Origin: Rufibacter sp. XAAS-G3-1
GTDB taxonomy: Bacteria > Bacteroidota > Bacteroidia > Cytophagales > Hymenobacteraceae
DNA: 64,000 nt
Reading direction: 5' to 3'
Assembly: GCF_013623775.1 (NCBI RefSeq)
Contig: NZ_JABFAM010000007.1
Location: 310,001-374,000, forward strand
Shown: positions 26,281 through 35,420 of the stretch, piece by piece
Layout: each line of letters begins with the position of its first letter
How positions within the stretch are numbered: position 1 is the stretch's first letter
Notes under the pieces: generated by a model
What the model was told of the DNA's origin: nothing
The model's input: the letters and a program-made list of their open reading frames with translations, nothing else
Databases searched by the model: none
Translations under genes and position numbers: made by a program

Positions 26281-26606
26281 AGCAAGGAAGGCTAGAAGAC
26301 TGGAGAAAAGACATAAAAGCTTTCGCGGAGCATGAGCATGTACTGTGCAAAATATCAGGAATGGTGACCGAAGCCGATTGGAAAAGCTGGCAACGGAGCG
26401 ACTTTACTCCTTTCCTGGATACGGTGGTGGAAACCTTCGGGGTGCAGCGGCTCATGTTCGGCTCAGACTGGCCGGTTTGCCTCCTGGCCGGAGCGTATGA
26501 GGAAGTGCTGGGAATTGTGGAAGACTATTTCTCGGCCTTCAGCCAAGAGGAGCAGGCGCTTGTGTTGGGGGAGAACGCAAACCGTTTTTATAAACTTAAC
26601 CCATAA
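26262..26606 (+). pseudogene. 3' remnant of an amidohydrolase (L-fuconolactonase-like) gene
   Basis: Reading from the junction, the frame gives LAKPAIKQGRLEDWRKD, then CKISGMVTEADW and FGSDWPVCLLAG: the C-terminal signature of the lactonase branch of the amidohydrolase superfamily, with the metal-site Asp in GSDWP. The first two thirds, including the first metal-binding histidines, are gone and no start codon serves this frame. The residue before LAKP should belong to an L/I-D-H motif; here the DNA switches to the SDR gene at about 26260. It lies 34 bases before the intact SDR gene. Confidence 0.85.
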
Positions 26607-26640
26607 ACGCCACCCAACACTGGGGCGTTCAACAACAGGT

Positions 26641-27420
26641 ATGGACTTACACTTAGCAGGGAAAATCATCATTGTGTCTGGTGGCGCAAAGGGCATTGGA
26701 AAGGCCATCGTGAAAGTCTTGGCGCAGGAAAATGCCATTCCGGTCATCATTGGTAGGCGCGAGGCCGATAATGAAGAGGCCATAAACGAAGTAAAACAGG
26801 AGGGCGGAAAAGCATTTCAGGTAGTTGCCGAACTTAGCGATCCGCAGGAATGTAAGCAGGCCATTGAGGCGGTGCGGAAACAGTTTGGGCGGATTGATGG
26901 CTTGGTGAACAACGCGGGGCATAACGACGGAATCGGTTTGGAGAACGGCAGCTATGAAGGGTTTCTCACCTCGCTGCACCGCAGCCTTATTCATTACTAT
27001 CTGCTCGCCCACCACGCCCTGCCAGCGCTGATTCAATCCCAAGGCAGTATTGTAAACATAAGCTCTAAAGTGGCGGAGACGGGCCAAGGGAATACCTCTG
27101 GCTACGCCGCCTCCAACGGCGGACGTAACGCCCTCACCCGCGAGTGGGCCGTAGAACTGCTGAAGTACGGAATAAGGGTAAACGCCATTGTGGTAGCCGA
27201 GAGTTGGACGCCCCAGTATGAGAGCTGGATTCAGACGCTGCCAAACTCAGCCGGAAAGCTCCAGGAAATCACGTCCAGAATTCCCCTGGGGAACCGCATG
27301 ACTAGCCCAGAGGAGATTGCCAACACGGTGGCCTTTCTGCTGTCAGATAAGTCCAGCCACACCACCGGGCAGTTCATTCACGTAGATGGCGGCTATGTTC
27401 ATTTAGACCGAGCCCTTTAA
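26641..27420 (+). CDS. SDR family oxidoreductase, L-fucose dehydrogenase-like, with YxxxN in place of YxxxK
   Basis: A 259-residue short-chain dehydrogenase. The cofactor loop is SGGAKGIGKA (about 12-21), the structural motif is LVNNAGHND near 87-95, and the Ser strand is VNISSK near 139-144. The tyrosine motif reads GYAASNGGRN, so the usual catalytic Lys is Asn. The ending TTGQFIHVDGGYVHLDRAL is complete. The start at ATG 26641 is chosen because the longer upstream frame overlaps the amidohydrolase remnant. Similarity to L-fucose dehydrogenases is from memory and supported by the neighbouring lactonase and SDR remnants. Confidence 0.8.
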   Translation: MDLHLAGKIIIVSGGAKGIGKAIVKVLAQENAIPVIIGRREADNEEAINEVKQEGGKAFQVVAELSDPQECKQAIEAVRKQFGRIDGLVNNAGHNDGIGLENGSYEGFLTSLHRSLIHYYLLAHHALPALIQSQGSIVNISSKVAETGQGNTSGYAASNGGRNALTREWAVELLKYGIRVNAIVVAESWTPQYESWIQTLPNSAGKLQEITSRIPLGNRMTSPEEIANTVAFLLSDKSSHTTGQFIHVDGGYVHLDRAL

Positions 27421-27633
27421 GAAGTAGTATCTCTATTTGCCGCCTAACTCTTCACCAGAAGGGGAGCCGGTCTTTTCTGGTTGCGAATATTTTTAGCAAA
27501 ATTCTCCTGATTCATACCAAAAATGGAAGTAAATTTGTAGCCCGCTTTCCACCACTAAGTAATTGGGCAGAAATAACAGGATCTTTTAGCCTTCCGCAGA
27601 AGGCCTCTAGTAAAGAAGGGGAACCCTACTGAT

Positions 27634-27770
27634 GCGTTTTAAGGCTGTTTTTTGGAAAACAGCCTTAAAACGCAAAAACCTGTGAGGTCTCCAAGACCTC
27701 ACAGGTTTAGACGCAACTGGCGCGAGACTAAAGTCTCGTGACAAAGGATGAAGCGAGTCTCCAGACTCGC
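27634..27770 (+). repeat. GTTTT-type hairpin plus multi-palindrome block, family D, copy 2
   Basis: An 18-bp-arm hairpin, GCGTTTTAAGGCTGTTTT and its complement (27634-27673), is followed by the CCTGTGAGGTCT palindrome (27676-27708), CGCGAGACTAAAGTCTCG (27721-27738) and GCGAGTCTCCAGACTCGC (27753-27770), then CGGGAGCCACC. The order matches the copy at 63858-63994 almost base for base. The remainder of the 420-base gap (27421-27842) shows no gene. Confidence 0.85.
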
Positions 27771-27842
27771 CGGGAGCCACCAGTAAGTAGGATAGCGTAA
27801 CATCAAACATCAGGAAGAAGTACAGGAAAGTGCCTTAAGGGA

Positions 27843-29033
27843 ATGCTGGGTGCAAGCTCTTTGAGAAAGAGAGAAGTAGTGGAGAAAAGAATACAAGAAG
27901 TAGTGACCGGTACTGAACCCAAAGATTTTTTCAAGCAGAAAAGAAGCCCCGCCGAAATAAAGGAGGCTGTTTTTCTGCCGTTTTTCCCAATCTGGTGTGA
28001 AACCTTGTTCGCTGTCCAGGAGCCGGTGGAACCAGTACTGTACGTAGATGCCAGCGCTGGTTTGGGTTTGCAGGAAGCAGGCGAATGGCCCGTCTCGTTT
28101 AAGGTTCTGAAAAGTATTTTCGCCCGCACGGGTGGTCGCATAGACCTGAACAAAGTGGTGCAGCCTTTTCTGTATGAAGGAAACAAAGCCCTGGCCCCAA
28201 CGCTTCCGCAGTTAGCCGAAGAGCTTCCCTTTTACCCAGAACTCCACCAAAAACCATTGTTCCTGCATGAGCCTGAGAACGTGGCTGTGCTACAGGAACA
28301 GGACACGAAGGCTTCTGCGGTTTTCCTGTTTGTAGACCCCTTTGGGAATAAATTCTCCCAGGAACTCTGGGCACGTCATTTAAAACTCGGGAAAACCGAT
28401 TTTCTGCTGCTGTTTGACTACAAAAAAGTGGCGGCTGCCTTGAGCAACCAAAAAGCCCCCAATCACTTGCAAGCCCTGTTGGGCGAACGGCTTTCTGGTC
28501 TGCAACGCTACTTTGCCAAAACCAGTAATCCTGCCAAAAAAGAGGCCTACGCCTTGAAAGCGTTTTCAGCCTGTTTACAGGAAAAAGGCCTCAATTCGTC
28601 GCGGTTCAGAATCAATGTGCCGGGCAAAGACCAAAGCAGCCACCAGGTATGGTTTGTCTCTAAAAGTGACCTGGCGCATACCAGGTTCAAAGAGTTGCTG
28701 TTGCCCTTCTGCGAGGTGCAGGAAGACGGCGTTCCGGTATTTGGCGCTAACCTGAAAACGGTGCGTTTGCTGGTGCCAGAATACGCTAAATATTTAGAAT
28801 TTTCTTTGGTGAACCTAATGGAAGACCTTGTGCAAAATGCGTCTGTCTACAACAGCATGGTACTGGAGAAAATCTATGAAAAGCACAACGTGGGCAAGCC
28901 CTACAGCAAAGCCAATTACCAAACCGCTTTCGAGAAACTGAAGGAACAAGGCAAGATCACGTTGCTCAACCCCAAAACCGGGCAGTTGGTGTACAAACTC
29001 ACTTCGGCCTGCCGCATTAAATTCAAGGTATAA
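27843..29033 (+). CDS. TcmP-like protein (three-Cys-motif partner family; methyltransferase-like fold)
   Basis: A 396-residue soluble protein with the layout of three-Cys-motif partner proteins: FKQKRSPAEIKEAVF and PIWCETLF near the N-terminus, a nucleotide-type strand VLYVDASAGLG near 64-74, PFLYEGN near 110-116, and the hallmark FLFVDPFGNKFS near 163-174 followed by TDFLLLFDY. The last 60 residues look like a winged helix (YSKANYQTAFEKLKEQGKI). The family is usually encoded beside a DUF5131-type partner with a three-cysteine motif; none is nearby. No function is proven. The gene stands alone between repeat-rich gaps. Confidence 0.6.
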   Translation: MLGASSLRKREVVEKRIQEVVTGTEPKDFFKQKRSPAEIKEAVFLPFFPIWCETLFAVQEPVEPVLYVDASAGLGLQEAGEWPVSFKVLKSIFARTGGRIDLNKVVQPFLYEGNKALAPTLPQLAEELPFYPELHQKPLFLHEPENVAVLQEQDTKASAVFLFVDPFGNKFSQELWARHLKLGKTDFLLLFDYKKVAAALSNQKAPNHLQALLGERLSGLQRYFAKTSNPAKKEAYALKAFSACLQEKGLNSSRFRINVPGKDQSSHQVWFVSKSDLAHTRFKELLLPFCEVQEDGVPVFGANLKTVRLLVPEYAKYLEFSLVNLMEDLVQNASVYNSMVLEKIYEKHNVGKPYSKANYQTAFEKLKEQGKITLLNPKTGQLVYKLTSACRIKFKV

Positions 29034-29302
29034 GCACTAAGACACAAATGATGATACATTTTTTTCTTTGTCCTCCCGGGAGGACAGAATGTATGTCATC
29101 TTCTGTTTAGATACGGAAGCGTGTTTCCTTCCCAGCACCGCCAAGTCAGATAAAGGTGCTGTTTTTATGCTGTTTTTGAGAAATAAGCGTTAAAACAATA
29201 CCGCTGAAGTAGCCTCTAACCCAAGAAGGAACACTGGCCTTCTCTAAATCCTTGTTCCTGAAAAAAGAACACAAGCTCTTAGACATCCTTTTCAGGCATC
29301 CC

Positions 29303-29310
29303 TATATTTG
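29303..29310 (+). promoter_or_regulatory. Candidate -7 box (TATATTTG) for the FAD/Fe-S oxidoreductase gene
   Basis: TAnnTTTG match ending 20 bases before the ATG at 29331. The -33 element is weak. Confidence 0.5.
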
Positions 29311-29330
29311 CCTGATATTTCCCTTTAATT

Positions 29331-32312
29331 ATGACCGCCGCCCCTTCTTTATCTGCTTTCGCTGCGCTTGAAGCCTCTTTGACAGGTGAATTGTTTTACA
29401 ATGATGCCTCCTCGCTAGACCAGGCCCAGAAAATGGTGTATTCCACTGATGCCTCGGTGTACCAGGAAAAGCCCGTGGCGGTCGCCATTCCCAAGACGGA
29501 GGACGATCTGAAGCAGCTTATCCAGTTTGCGAACCAGCACCAGATCACGCTTATTCCCAGGGCGGCCGGAACATCGCTGGCGGGCCAGGTGGTAGGGAAC
29601 GGATTGGTGGTGGACATCTCTAAAAACTTCACCCAGATTCTGGAAGTGAACGCAGCCGAACACTGGGTGCGCGTACAACCCGGCGTGATTCGGGATGACC
29701 TGAATGCCACGCTCCGGCCCCACGGAATGTTGTTTGGGCCGGAGACCTCAACGGCCAGCCGGGCCATGATTGGCGGCATGATCGGGAACAACTCCTGCGG
29801 CTTGCATTCCATAGTGTGGGGAGACACCAGAACGCATTTACTTTCGGCCAAGGTATTGCTCAGTGATGGCTCTGAGGCCGAGTTCAAGCCGCTGACCCAC
29901 CAGGAACTTCAGCAGAAACTGACGCTCCAGAACCTGGAAGGCGAGATCTACCGAAAAGTCTATGGCCTGATCAGTGACCAACGCAACCGCACCCTTATTG
30001 AAGAGAATTACCCCAAGAAAACGCTGACCCGCCGGAACACCGGCTACGCCTTGGATTTTCTGGTAGATGCAGGTGCCGGGCCCGAAGGGCAGACGACCCT
30101 TGATTTATGTAAGCTCCTGGCCGGCTCTGAAGGAACTTTGGCCTTTGTGACCGAAGCCAAATTGAATCTGATTCCCCTGCCGCCCAAAGAGGAAGGGTTG
30201 GTGTGCGTGCACTTCAACTCATTGGCCGAAGCCCTGGAAGCCAACATCATCATCCTGAAGCACCAGCCTATGTCTTCTGAGTTGGTGGACAAGTACATCA
30301 TGGACTTCACCAAGGGCCACCGCACCTATGATGCCAACCGGTTCTTCATTGAAGGCGACCCGGCGGCATTGCTCATGGTAGAGTTCATGGCCGACAGCCA
30401 GGATACCATCACCGAGAAAGCCGCCGCCATGATTGCCGATCTGAAAGCCGCGGGCTTGGGCTATGCCTATCCGGTGGTACGCGGCGCGCTCACCAAACCC
30501 GTTTGGGATGTTCGCAAAGCCGGTCTGGGATTGATCCGGAACCTGCCCGGTGATACCCAGCCCGTCAATTTGATTGAAGACTGTGCCGTGTCGCCGGAGG
30601 ACTTGCCCGCCTATATTGCTGAGTTGAAACAAGTACTGGACAAGCACAACCTACAGGCTTCTTACTACGCCCATGCCGGGGCCGGCGAGCTGCACGTGGA
30701 ACCCATGATCAACCTCAAAACCAACGAGGGAAAGCGGCTCTTCCGCACGGTGTTGGCAGAGACCACAGCCCTGGTCAAGAAATACAACGGCTCCCTCAGC
30801 GGCGAGCACGGCGACGGACGCCTGCGCGGCGAGTTCATCCCGCAGGCCTTGGGGCAGGAAGTGTACCAACTCCTGAAAGAGGTAAAACAGATCTTCGACC
30901 CTAAACATATTTTCAATGCGGGCAAGATTGTGGACACGCCGCCCATGAACGAGTTCCTGCGGTACGAGGAGCGACCCGCCCAGCAACTTATCCCCGTTGA
31001 GACCCTGTTTGATTTCTCCAAACAGGAAGGCATTCTCCGGTTGGCTGAAAAATGCTCCGGCTCCGGCGATTGCCGCAAGACGCACGTGAGCGGCGGAACC
31101 ATGTGCCCTAGCTACATGGCTACCCGCCAGGAAAAAGACACCACCCGCGCCCGGGCCAACATCCTGCGCCAGTTCTTGACCAATTCAGACAAAGTCAACA
31201 AGTTTGACCACAAGGAAATCAAAGAAGTGATGGATCTGTGTTTGAGCTGCAAGGCCTGCAAATCTGAATGTCCGTCCAGCGTAGACGTGGCCAAGATGAA
31301 AGCCGAGTTCCTGCAGCACTACCATGACGCCAACGGCATTCCGCTGCGCACCCGCATGGTGGGCAACTTTACCAAAATGCAGCAGTTGGCTTCCCTTGTG
31401 CCCGGGGTCTACAACTTCTTTATCACCAATTCTACCACCGGTAAACTGATAAAGAAAACGGTGGGCTTCGCAACAGAACGTTCCTTGCCAACCGTTGGCA
31501 AGACTACGCTGAAGAGTTGGTTTAAGAAATGGCAGAAGGAGCATGCCGGACAAACTAACAACGGCAAGCCGGTGTACCTGTTCTGCGACGAGTTCACCAA
31601 TTACAATGATGTAGAAATAGGCCAGACGACCGTCAAATTACTTACTGCCCTGGGCTACGAAGTGCAGATTCCAGAGCACCTGGAAAGCGGCCGTACCTAC
31701 TTGTCTAAGGGCTTAGTGCGCGATGCCAAGGAGATTGCCATCAAAAATGTGCAGTTGTTGAGCAAAGCCCTGGCAACGGGGATTCCGTTGATCGGGATTG
31801 AGCCCTCGGCCATTCTGACCCTGCGCGATGAATACCTGGATCTGGTACCAGCTGATCTGGTGCCTGCCGCCAGCAAAGTAGCCGCCAACTCTTACCTTTT
31901 AGAGGAGTTTTTGCTAAAAGAGGCCGAAAAAGGAAACATCACCGCAGACGCTTTCACCCAGGAGAAAAAGCAGATCAAACTACACGGCCACTGCTACCAG
32001 AAATCGCTTCAGGTGCTTGCGCCCACAGAGAAAATCCTTTCATTGCCGCAGAACTACCAGGTGGAGATGATTCCCTCTGGCTGCTGCGGCATGGCAGGTT
32101 CCTTCGGGTATGAAAAAGAACACTATGATGTCTCCATGCAGATTGGGGAATTGGTGCTCTTCCCGGCGGTGCGGAATGCTGCCCCAGAGGTACTCATCGC
32201 CGCCGCCGGAACCAGTTGCCGCCACCAGATAAAGGATGGAACCTCCAAAAAAGCCCTGCACCCCGCTGAGATCCTATGGCAGGCCTTGGCAGCCTCAAGT
32301 ACGAATAGGTAG
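29331..32312 (+). CDS. FAD-binding and (Fe-S)-binding oxidoreductase (YdiJ/D-lactate dehydrogenase-like)
   Basis: A 993-residue fusion of a flavin dehydrogenase and a GlpC-type iron-sulfur module, probably oxidising a 2-hydroxy acid such as D-lactate or D-2-hydroxyglutarate and passing electrons to the membrane quinone pool. The FAD_binding_4 domain spans about 40-270 (IPRAAGTSLAGQVVGNGLVVD; IGGMIGNNSCG), followed by the FAD-oxidase C domain with GELHVEP and SGEHGDGRLRGEF. Two ferredoxin-type cysteine sets follow: CSGSGDCRKTHVSGGTMCPS and CLSCKACKSECPS. Near the C-terminus CCG-type motifs appear (GHCYQKSL and SGCCGMAGSFGY). All modules are intact. It is monocistronic. Confidence 0.92.
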   Translation: MTAAPSLSAFAALEASLTGELFYNDASSLDQAQKMVYSTDASVYQEKPVAVAIPKTEDDLKQLIQFANQHQITLIPRAAGTSLAGQVVGNGLVVDISKNFTQILEVNAAEHWVRVQPGVIRDDLNATLRPHGMLFGPETSTASRAMIGGMIGNNSCGLHSIVWGDTRTHLLSAKVLLSDGSEAEFKPLTHQELQQKLTLQNLEGEIYRKVYGLISDQRNRTLIEENYPKKTLTRRNTGYALDFLVDAGAGPEGQTTLDLCKLLAGSEGTLAFVTEAKLNLIPLPPKEEGLVCVHFNSLAEALEANIIILKHQPMSSELVDKYIMDFTKGHRTYDANRFFIEGDPAALLMVEFMADSQDTITEKAAAMIADLKAAGLGYAYPVVRGALTKPVWDVRKAGLGLIRNLPGDTQPVNLIEDCAVSPEDLPAYIAELKQVLDKHNLQASYYAHAGAGELHVEPMINLKTNEGKRLFRTVLAETTALVKKYNGSLSGEHGDGRLRGEFIPQALGQEVYQLLKEVKQIFDPKHIFNAGKIVDTPPMNEFLRYEERPAQQLIPVETLFDFSKQEGILRLAEKCSGSGDCRKTHVSGGTMCPSYMATRQEKDTTRARANILRQFLTNSDKVNKFDHKEIKEVMDLCLSCKACKSECPSSVDVAKMKAEFLQHYHDANGIPLRTRMVGNFTKMQQLASLVPGVYNFFITNSTTGKLIKKTVGFATERSLPTVGKTTLKSWFKKWQKEHAGQTNNGKPVYLFCDEFTNYNDVEIGQTTVKLLTALGYEVQIPEHLESGRTYLSKGLVRDAKEIAIKNVQLLSKALATGIPLIGIEPSAILTLRDEYLDLVPADLVPAASKVAANSYLLEEFLLKEAEKGNITADAFTQEKKQIKLHGHCYQKSLQVLAPTEKILSLPQNYQVEMIPSGCCGMAGSFGYEKEHYDVSMQIGELVLFPAVRNAAPEVLIAAAGTSCRHQIKDGTSKKALHPAEILWQALAASSTNR

Positions 32313-32476
32313 AGAAAATGCTCTTCTTAAACCGGCGCACCAATAAACCATGCGTTCAGCGTAGTAGCTACTACCCCCTATTAAATGATGTATGTGCCTG
32401 TGAGGAGATGGCAGGGCGCAAAACCCAACCCCTCCCAGGCTCCTCTTGCAGGGAAACTTTTGCTGATGTCGCTGCT

Positions 32477-32562
32477 GCGGAGTGCCACTCCGCCGGGAGC
32501 CACGGGCAAAAGAAGGGGAGTAGAACTCCCCGGCAGGTTGCTTCCGGAGTGGAACTCCGGAA
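32477..32562 (+). repeat. Three successive GAGT/ACTC palindromes
   Basis: GCGGAGTGCCACTCCGC (32477-32493), GGGGAGTAGAACTCCCC (32515-32531) and TTCCGGAGTGGAACTCCGGAA (32542-32562). The first is followed by CGGGAGCCAC, which also follows the last palindrome of the family D block at 27753-27770, so this is probably a related arrangement. The rest of the 770-base gap (32313-33082) holds no gene. Confidence 0.75.
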
Positions 32563-32691
32563 GAGCGGGTGGGCAATACAACCAATAGCTGCTATCTTTC
32601 TTGGTACTTTTACTGCTGCCATTACTTACTTTCCCCAGTTCCAGTCTTCCCCGAGCGCTTACCGCCAGAGATGAAACAATACAGCACGTGC

Positions 32692-32803
32692 ACCCACGCA
32701 AAAAGCAGCCAAGCCAAGGGAACAGCAAACCGCGTGCCCCTGCTAATACCCACGCAGAAGCAGCCAAGCCAAGGGAACAGCAAACCGCATGCCCCTGCTA
32801 ATC
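32692..32803 (+). repeat. Direct tandem duplication, about 55 bp, two copies
   Basis: Two copies of a unit containing CAGCCAAGCCAAGGGAACAG and TGCCCCTGCTAAT, offset by 55 bases, differing by one substitution in the core and a small indel at the left edge. Confidence 0.85.
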
Positions 32804-32898
32804 TCTCCAAAGAAGCGGTTCCAGGCAAAGGCTAAAGCGCAGAAAGGAAACCAACAGCGTTTTAAGCCCCTTTTCAGAAAAGTAGCCGCTTTTTGGAT

Positions 32899-33025
32899 AT
32901 AAGAACAGAATTACTTCATGCGCTATTGTCCTTCTGAAAGGATCTTGCGGGCAAACCAGCATAGCTTCAAAAGAGTGTTCATCCGTGCCCCACCAAAATA
33001 AATCCTTCCAGGAAGACAGAGGCGT
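32899..33025 (+). repeat. Degraded family B foldback element
   Basis: TAAGAACAGAATTA, then GAAAGGATCTTGCGGGCAAAC and later AATCCTTCCAGGAAGACA follow the order of the 160-bp element, but the right end is lost and the middle has diverged. Confidence 0.4.
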
Positions 33026-33082
33026 TTATGCGCTGTTTTTAAGAAAAGGGCTAAAAAACGGAAGCTTGCTGCGAAGGGCACT

Positions 33083-34831
33083 TTACTTCTTTAATACCCG
33101 CTCCAATTCTTCCAGCATGGCAGGGCGGCGGGGGAACTGCTCTTTTAAGCGTTGGGCCACGGCTTTTATTTTTTCTTTTCCTTCCGGAAGGTTTTCCATG
33201 ACCTGTTCCATTTTACGGGCCAAACTTGCATACTCGCTTCGGCCGTTGGCTTTTTGACCGTACGCCTCAAAGGCAGGAAGATACAATCTTAGTAATTCTG
33301 AGGGATAATGCGGGGCTAAATACGGGTGATACGCGAGCGTGGCGTCTAAACTATTTTCTTTTTGAACCAGGGCCAGCAGGCGATCCCAGTACTTTTCCTG
33401 GATGTACACCTGGCCAAGTTTGGGCAGCAGCGGTGGGTGGGCGGGCCGCCAGTAACCGCTCTTCTGTTTTTCCCAGGTCTGGGTAATCTCCTTGATAGTA
33501 TCTGAAATGTATTTTTCAATGGTTTTCTCCCACTCGTCTGGCGGGAAGGTGGCTTTCCATTGTTGGTAGTAGTCTGAGTTAAACCAGGAGTCAAAGGCGA
33601 ATTGACGGGCTAACCGCCGAATGGTGGGGGTATCCTGCTCCAGATAGGCGATGCGCAGGAGTTGTTTTTCCCATTCCATGACCGTGCCGGGGTGGCCTTT
33701 GCTTTCGGCTAGGGAGATGCCGTCGGCTAGTAGTTTTTTGGCCCCGGCGTACTCTTTGTTGCTGATGGCTTTTTCTACCTGGGCCTTCCGAATGGCCACC
33801 ACCTCTAAGTGCTGTTGCTGTTGGGCTTCGGCTTCTTCGGGTCTGCCAATGGAAGCTAGAAACGTAACTTTTCTGGTTAGGAAGAATTCTTTCTGGTAAT
33901 CATCATACCGGCCGGTGAGCCTGGAGATCTGGTTGTCCAGATAGTTCAGGAACTCATCTGATTTTTGCAGCAGCAGAGCCAAACCGGAAAGTATGTCATA
34001 CAGCTCATACCCAAAGTCATCGTAGTTGAAGTAGTCTGGGTGGTTGAGTTCTTGCAGCAAGAATGCATAGATCTCCTGTTTCAGGTCTGTGGCGGCCTGG
34101 GGAGCCTGGGCAATGCTGGCTAAAAGTTCAGTAGTGTCATAAAGCGTGTCGCTTAGTTTGCCAGAAGAGTCATCGGCATATTTTACCACCTCCAGCATTT
34201 CTTTCAAGACTGCTTTGGCTAAAGCAAAGGCATCTACAAAATTTTGCCTGGTGATGTTTTGGTGGCCCATGGCCAGCAATTTGCCTACTTCTTTGGCTAC
34301 TCCGTTGGCACCCCGGTAACTGATGTAACCGGGGTCGCTGTGTTGGCGGATGGCTTTTTTCAAGACTTCGGCGTACTTTTTCGCTACATCAATCCGGTCG
34401 TCTTTGTCGGCAAAGTGTAGCTCGAAATCAGATTTAAAGCCTTTGTTTTTAGCGGCGTATTGCCGGACGAAATCCTGGTATTCGGCTACCGTGATGGTCT
34501 TGAGCAGGTGTTCAAATACATTTCTCCCCCTTTTTTCTGTGGGTGGGGCCTTGGTGGGCTTCTTGCTTTCGGCCCTTACGGCATATAAAACCGCCACTAC
34601 GTGTTTGCAGAGGTCACCGTCATAGGGGCAATCACAGAAGTACTCTTTCACTTCTCCTTTCTTGCCCAGCTTCAGCTCAACCTGGTACAACTCGGTGCCT
34701 TCTACCTCGGCCTGCCACACCTGTGCATCCGTTTCCTCCAGCATAGTGACAGCCTGCGCACTATAGTATTGCTGGCCACGCTGTAGAATGGAAGGAGGGG
34801 TCTGGGTTTCAAAGTTCTGTAGGGTTAGCAT
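33083..34831 (-). CDS. SWIM zinc-finger domain protein
   Basis: A 582-residue protein with the SWIM metal site CDCPYDGDLCKHVV (Cys66, Cys68, Cys75, His77) near the N-terminus. The rest is helical, with many Lys/Glu/Leu/Ala-rich repeats resembling tandem helical hairpins (about 120-570). SWIM fingers bind DNA or protein; proteins of this layout are often encoded beside SNF2 helicases, but none is visible here. No signal peptide or membrane segment is seen. The function is unknown beyond the domain. Confidence 0.82.
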   Translation of the reverse strand: MLTLQNFETQTPPSILQRGQQYYSAQAVTMLEETDAQVWQAEVEGTELYQVELKLGKKGEVKEYFCDCPYDGDLCKHVVAVLYAVRAESKKPTKAPPTEKRGRNVFEHLLKTITVAEYQDFVRQYAAKNKGFKSDFELHFADKDDRIDVAKKYAEVLKKAIRQHSDPGYISYRGANGVAKEVGKLLAMGHQNITRQNFVDAFALAKAVLKEMLEVVKYADDSSGKLSDTLYDTTELLASIAQAPQAATDLKQEIYAFLLQELNHPDYFNYDDFGYELYDILSGLALLLQKSDEFLNYLDNQISRLTGRYDDYQKEFFLTRKVTFLASIGRPEEAEAQQQQHLEVVAIRKAQVEKAISNKEYAGAKKLLADGISLAESKGHPGTVMEWEKQLLRIAYLEQDTPTIRRLARQFAFDSWFNSDYYQQWKATFPPDEWEKTIEKYISDTIKEITQTWEKQKSGYWRPAHPPLLPKLGQVYIQEKYWDRLLALVQKENSLDATLAYHPYLAPHYPSELLRLYLPAFEAYGQKANGRSEYASLARKMEQVMENLPEGKEKIKAVAQRLKEQFPRRPAMLEELERVLKK

Positions 34832-34967
34832 GCAGAATAGGAGTAGTTTTTACAGACCTGATTGTACTCACTAAACGAACAGGAAGTTTACGTTTTAAAA
34901 GGAATTGTTGGGTTCTTATTTTGGCTAAATGCTGCGCCGAAGTTGATTTCTGTAGGGTTTTTATCAT

Positions 34968-35417
34968 CTACGCATTATCCGCGGCATACCACTCGGCAAA
35001 GGCGTTCTCGGTTTCCCAGAGTTTGAGGTTATGTAACCGTACTGGCGCTGGTAATTGCGGTTGCAATTGGTCTTTGATGTACAGGAGCAGGTTTTCACAG
35101 GTAGGTTGAAAGGAGGTGAGCATCAATTTGTGGCCTTGTTCTTCCAGTACCGAGATCAAAGCTTCAGAGCCTCCTTCCCGCAGCAGCAGGGCATGGTCTA
35201 CTTGTTGCAGCACGTGCGTGTTCACTATGTCCTTCAAGTCTCCAAAATCCAGTACCATGCCCTCTTTGGGATGCTTTTCTTTGACTAGGGGGGTGCCGAT
35301 GATGGTTACTTCAAGTTTGTAAGAGTGCCCATGAATATGGCGGCAGGGGCCGTCATAATGCCTTAAGGCGTGCGCCGCTTCAAAGGTGAAGCGGCGGGTT
35401 AATCTAATTCGGGTCAT
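34968..35417 (-). CDS. queD: 6-carboxytetrahydropterin synthase (QueD/PTPS family)
   Basis: A 149-residue enzyme of the queuosine/7-deazaguanine pathway, converting dihydroneopterin triphosphate to 6-carboxytetrahydropterin. The zinc histidines are seen in FEAAHALRHYDGPCRHIHGHSYKL (about 12-35), with the catalytic Cys in PCRHIHGH. VDHALLL and PTCENLLLYI complete the active site, and the C-terminal LKLWETENAFAEW matches the family. It begins three bases after the stop of the 603-codon gene and must be co-transcribed with it. No other queuosine gene is in the window. Confidence 0.9.
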   Translation of the reverse strand: MTRIRLTRRFTFEAAHALRHYDGPCRHIHGHSYKLEVTIIGTPLVKEKHPKEGMVLDFGDLKDIVNTHVLQQVDHALLLREGGSEALISVLEEQGHKLMLTSFQPTCENLLLYIKDQLQPQLPAPVRLHNLKLWETENAFAEWYAADNA

Positions 35418-35420
35418 GTT

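Noticed and set aside
32318-32835. Several overlapping ORFs in the gap after the FAD/Fe-S gene
   Set aside because: They run across palindromes and a tandem duplication on both strands. None shows a domain or a promoter.
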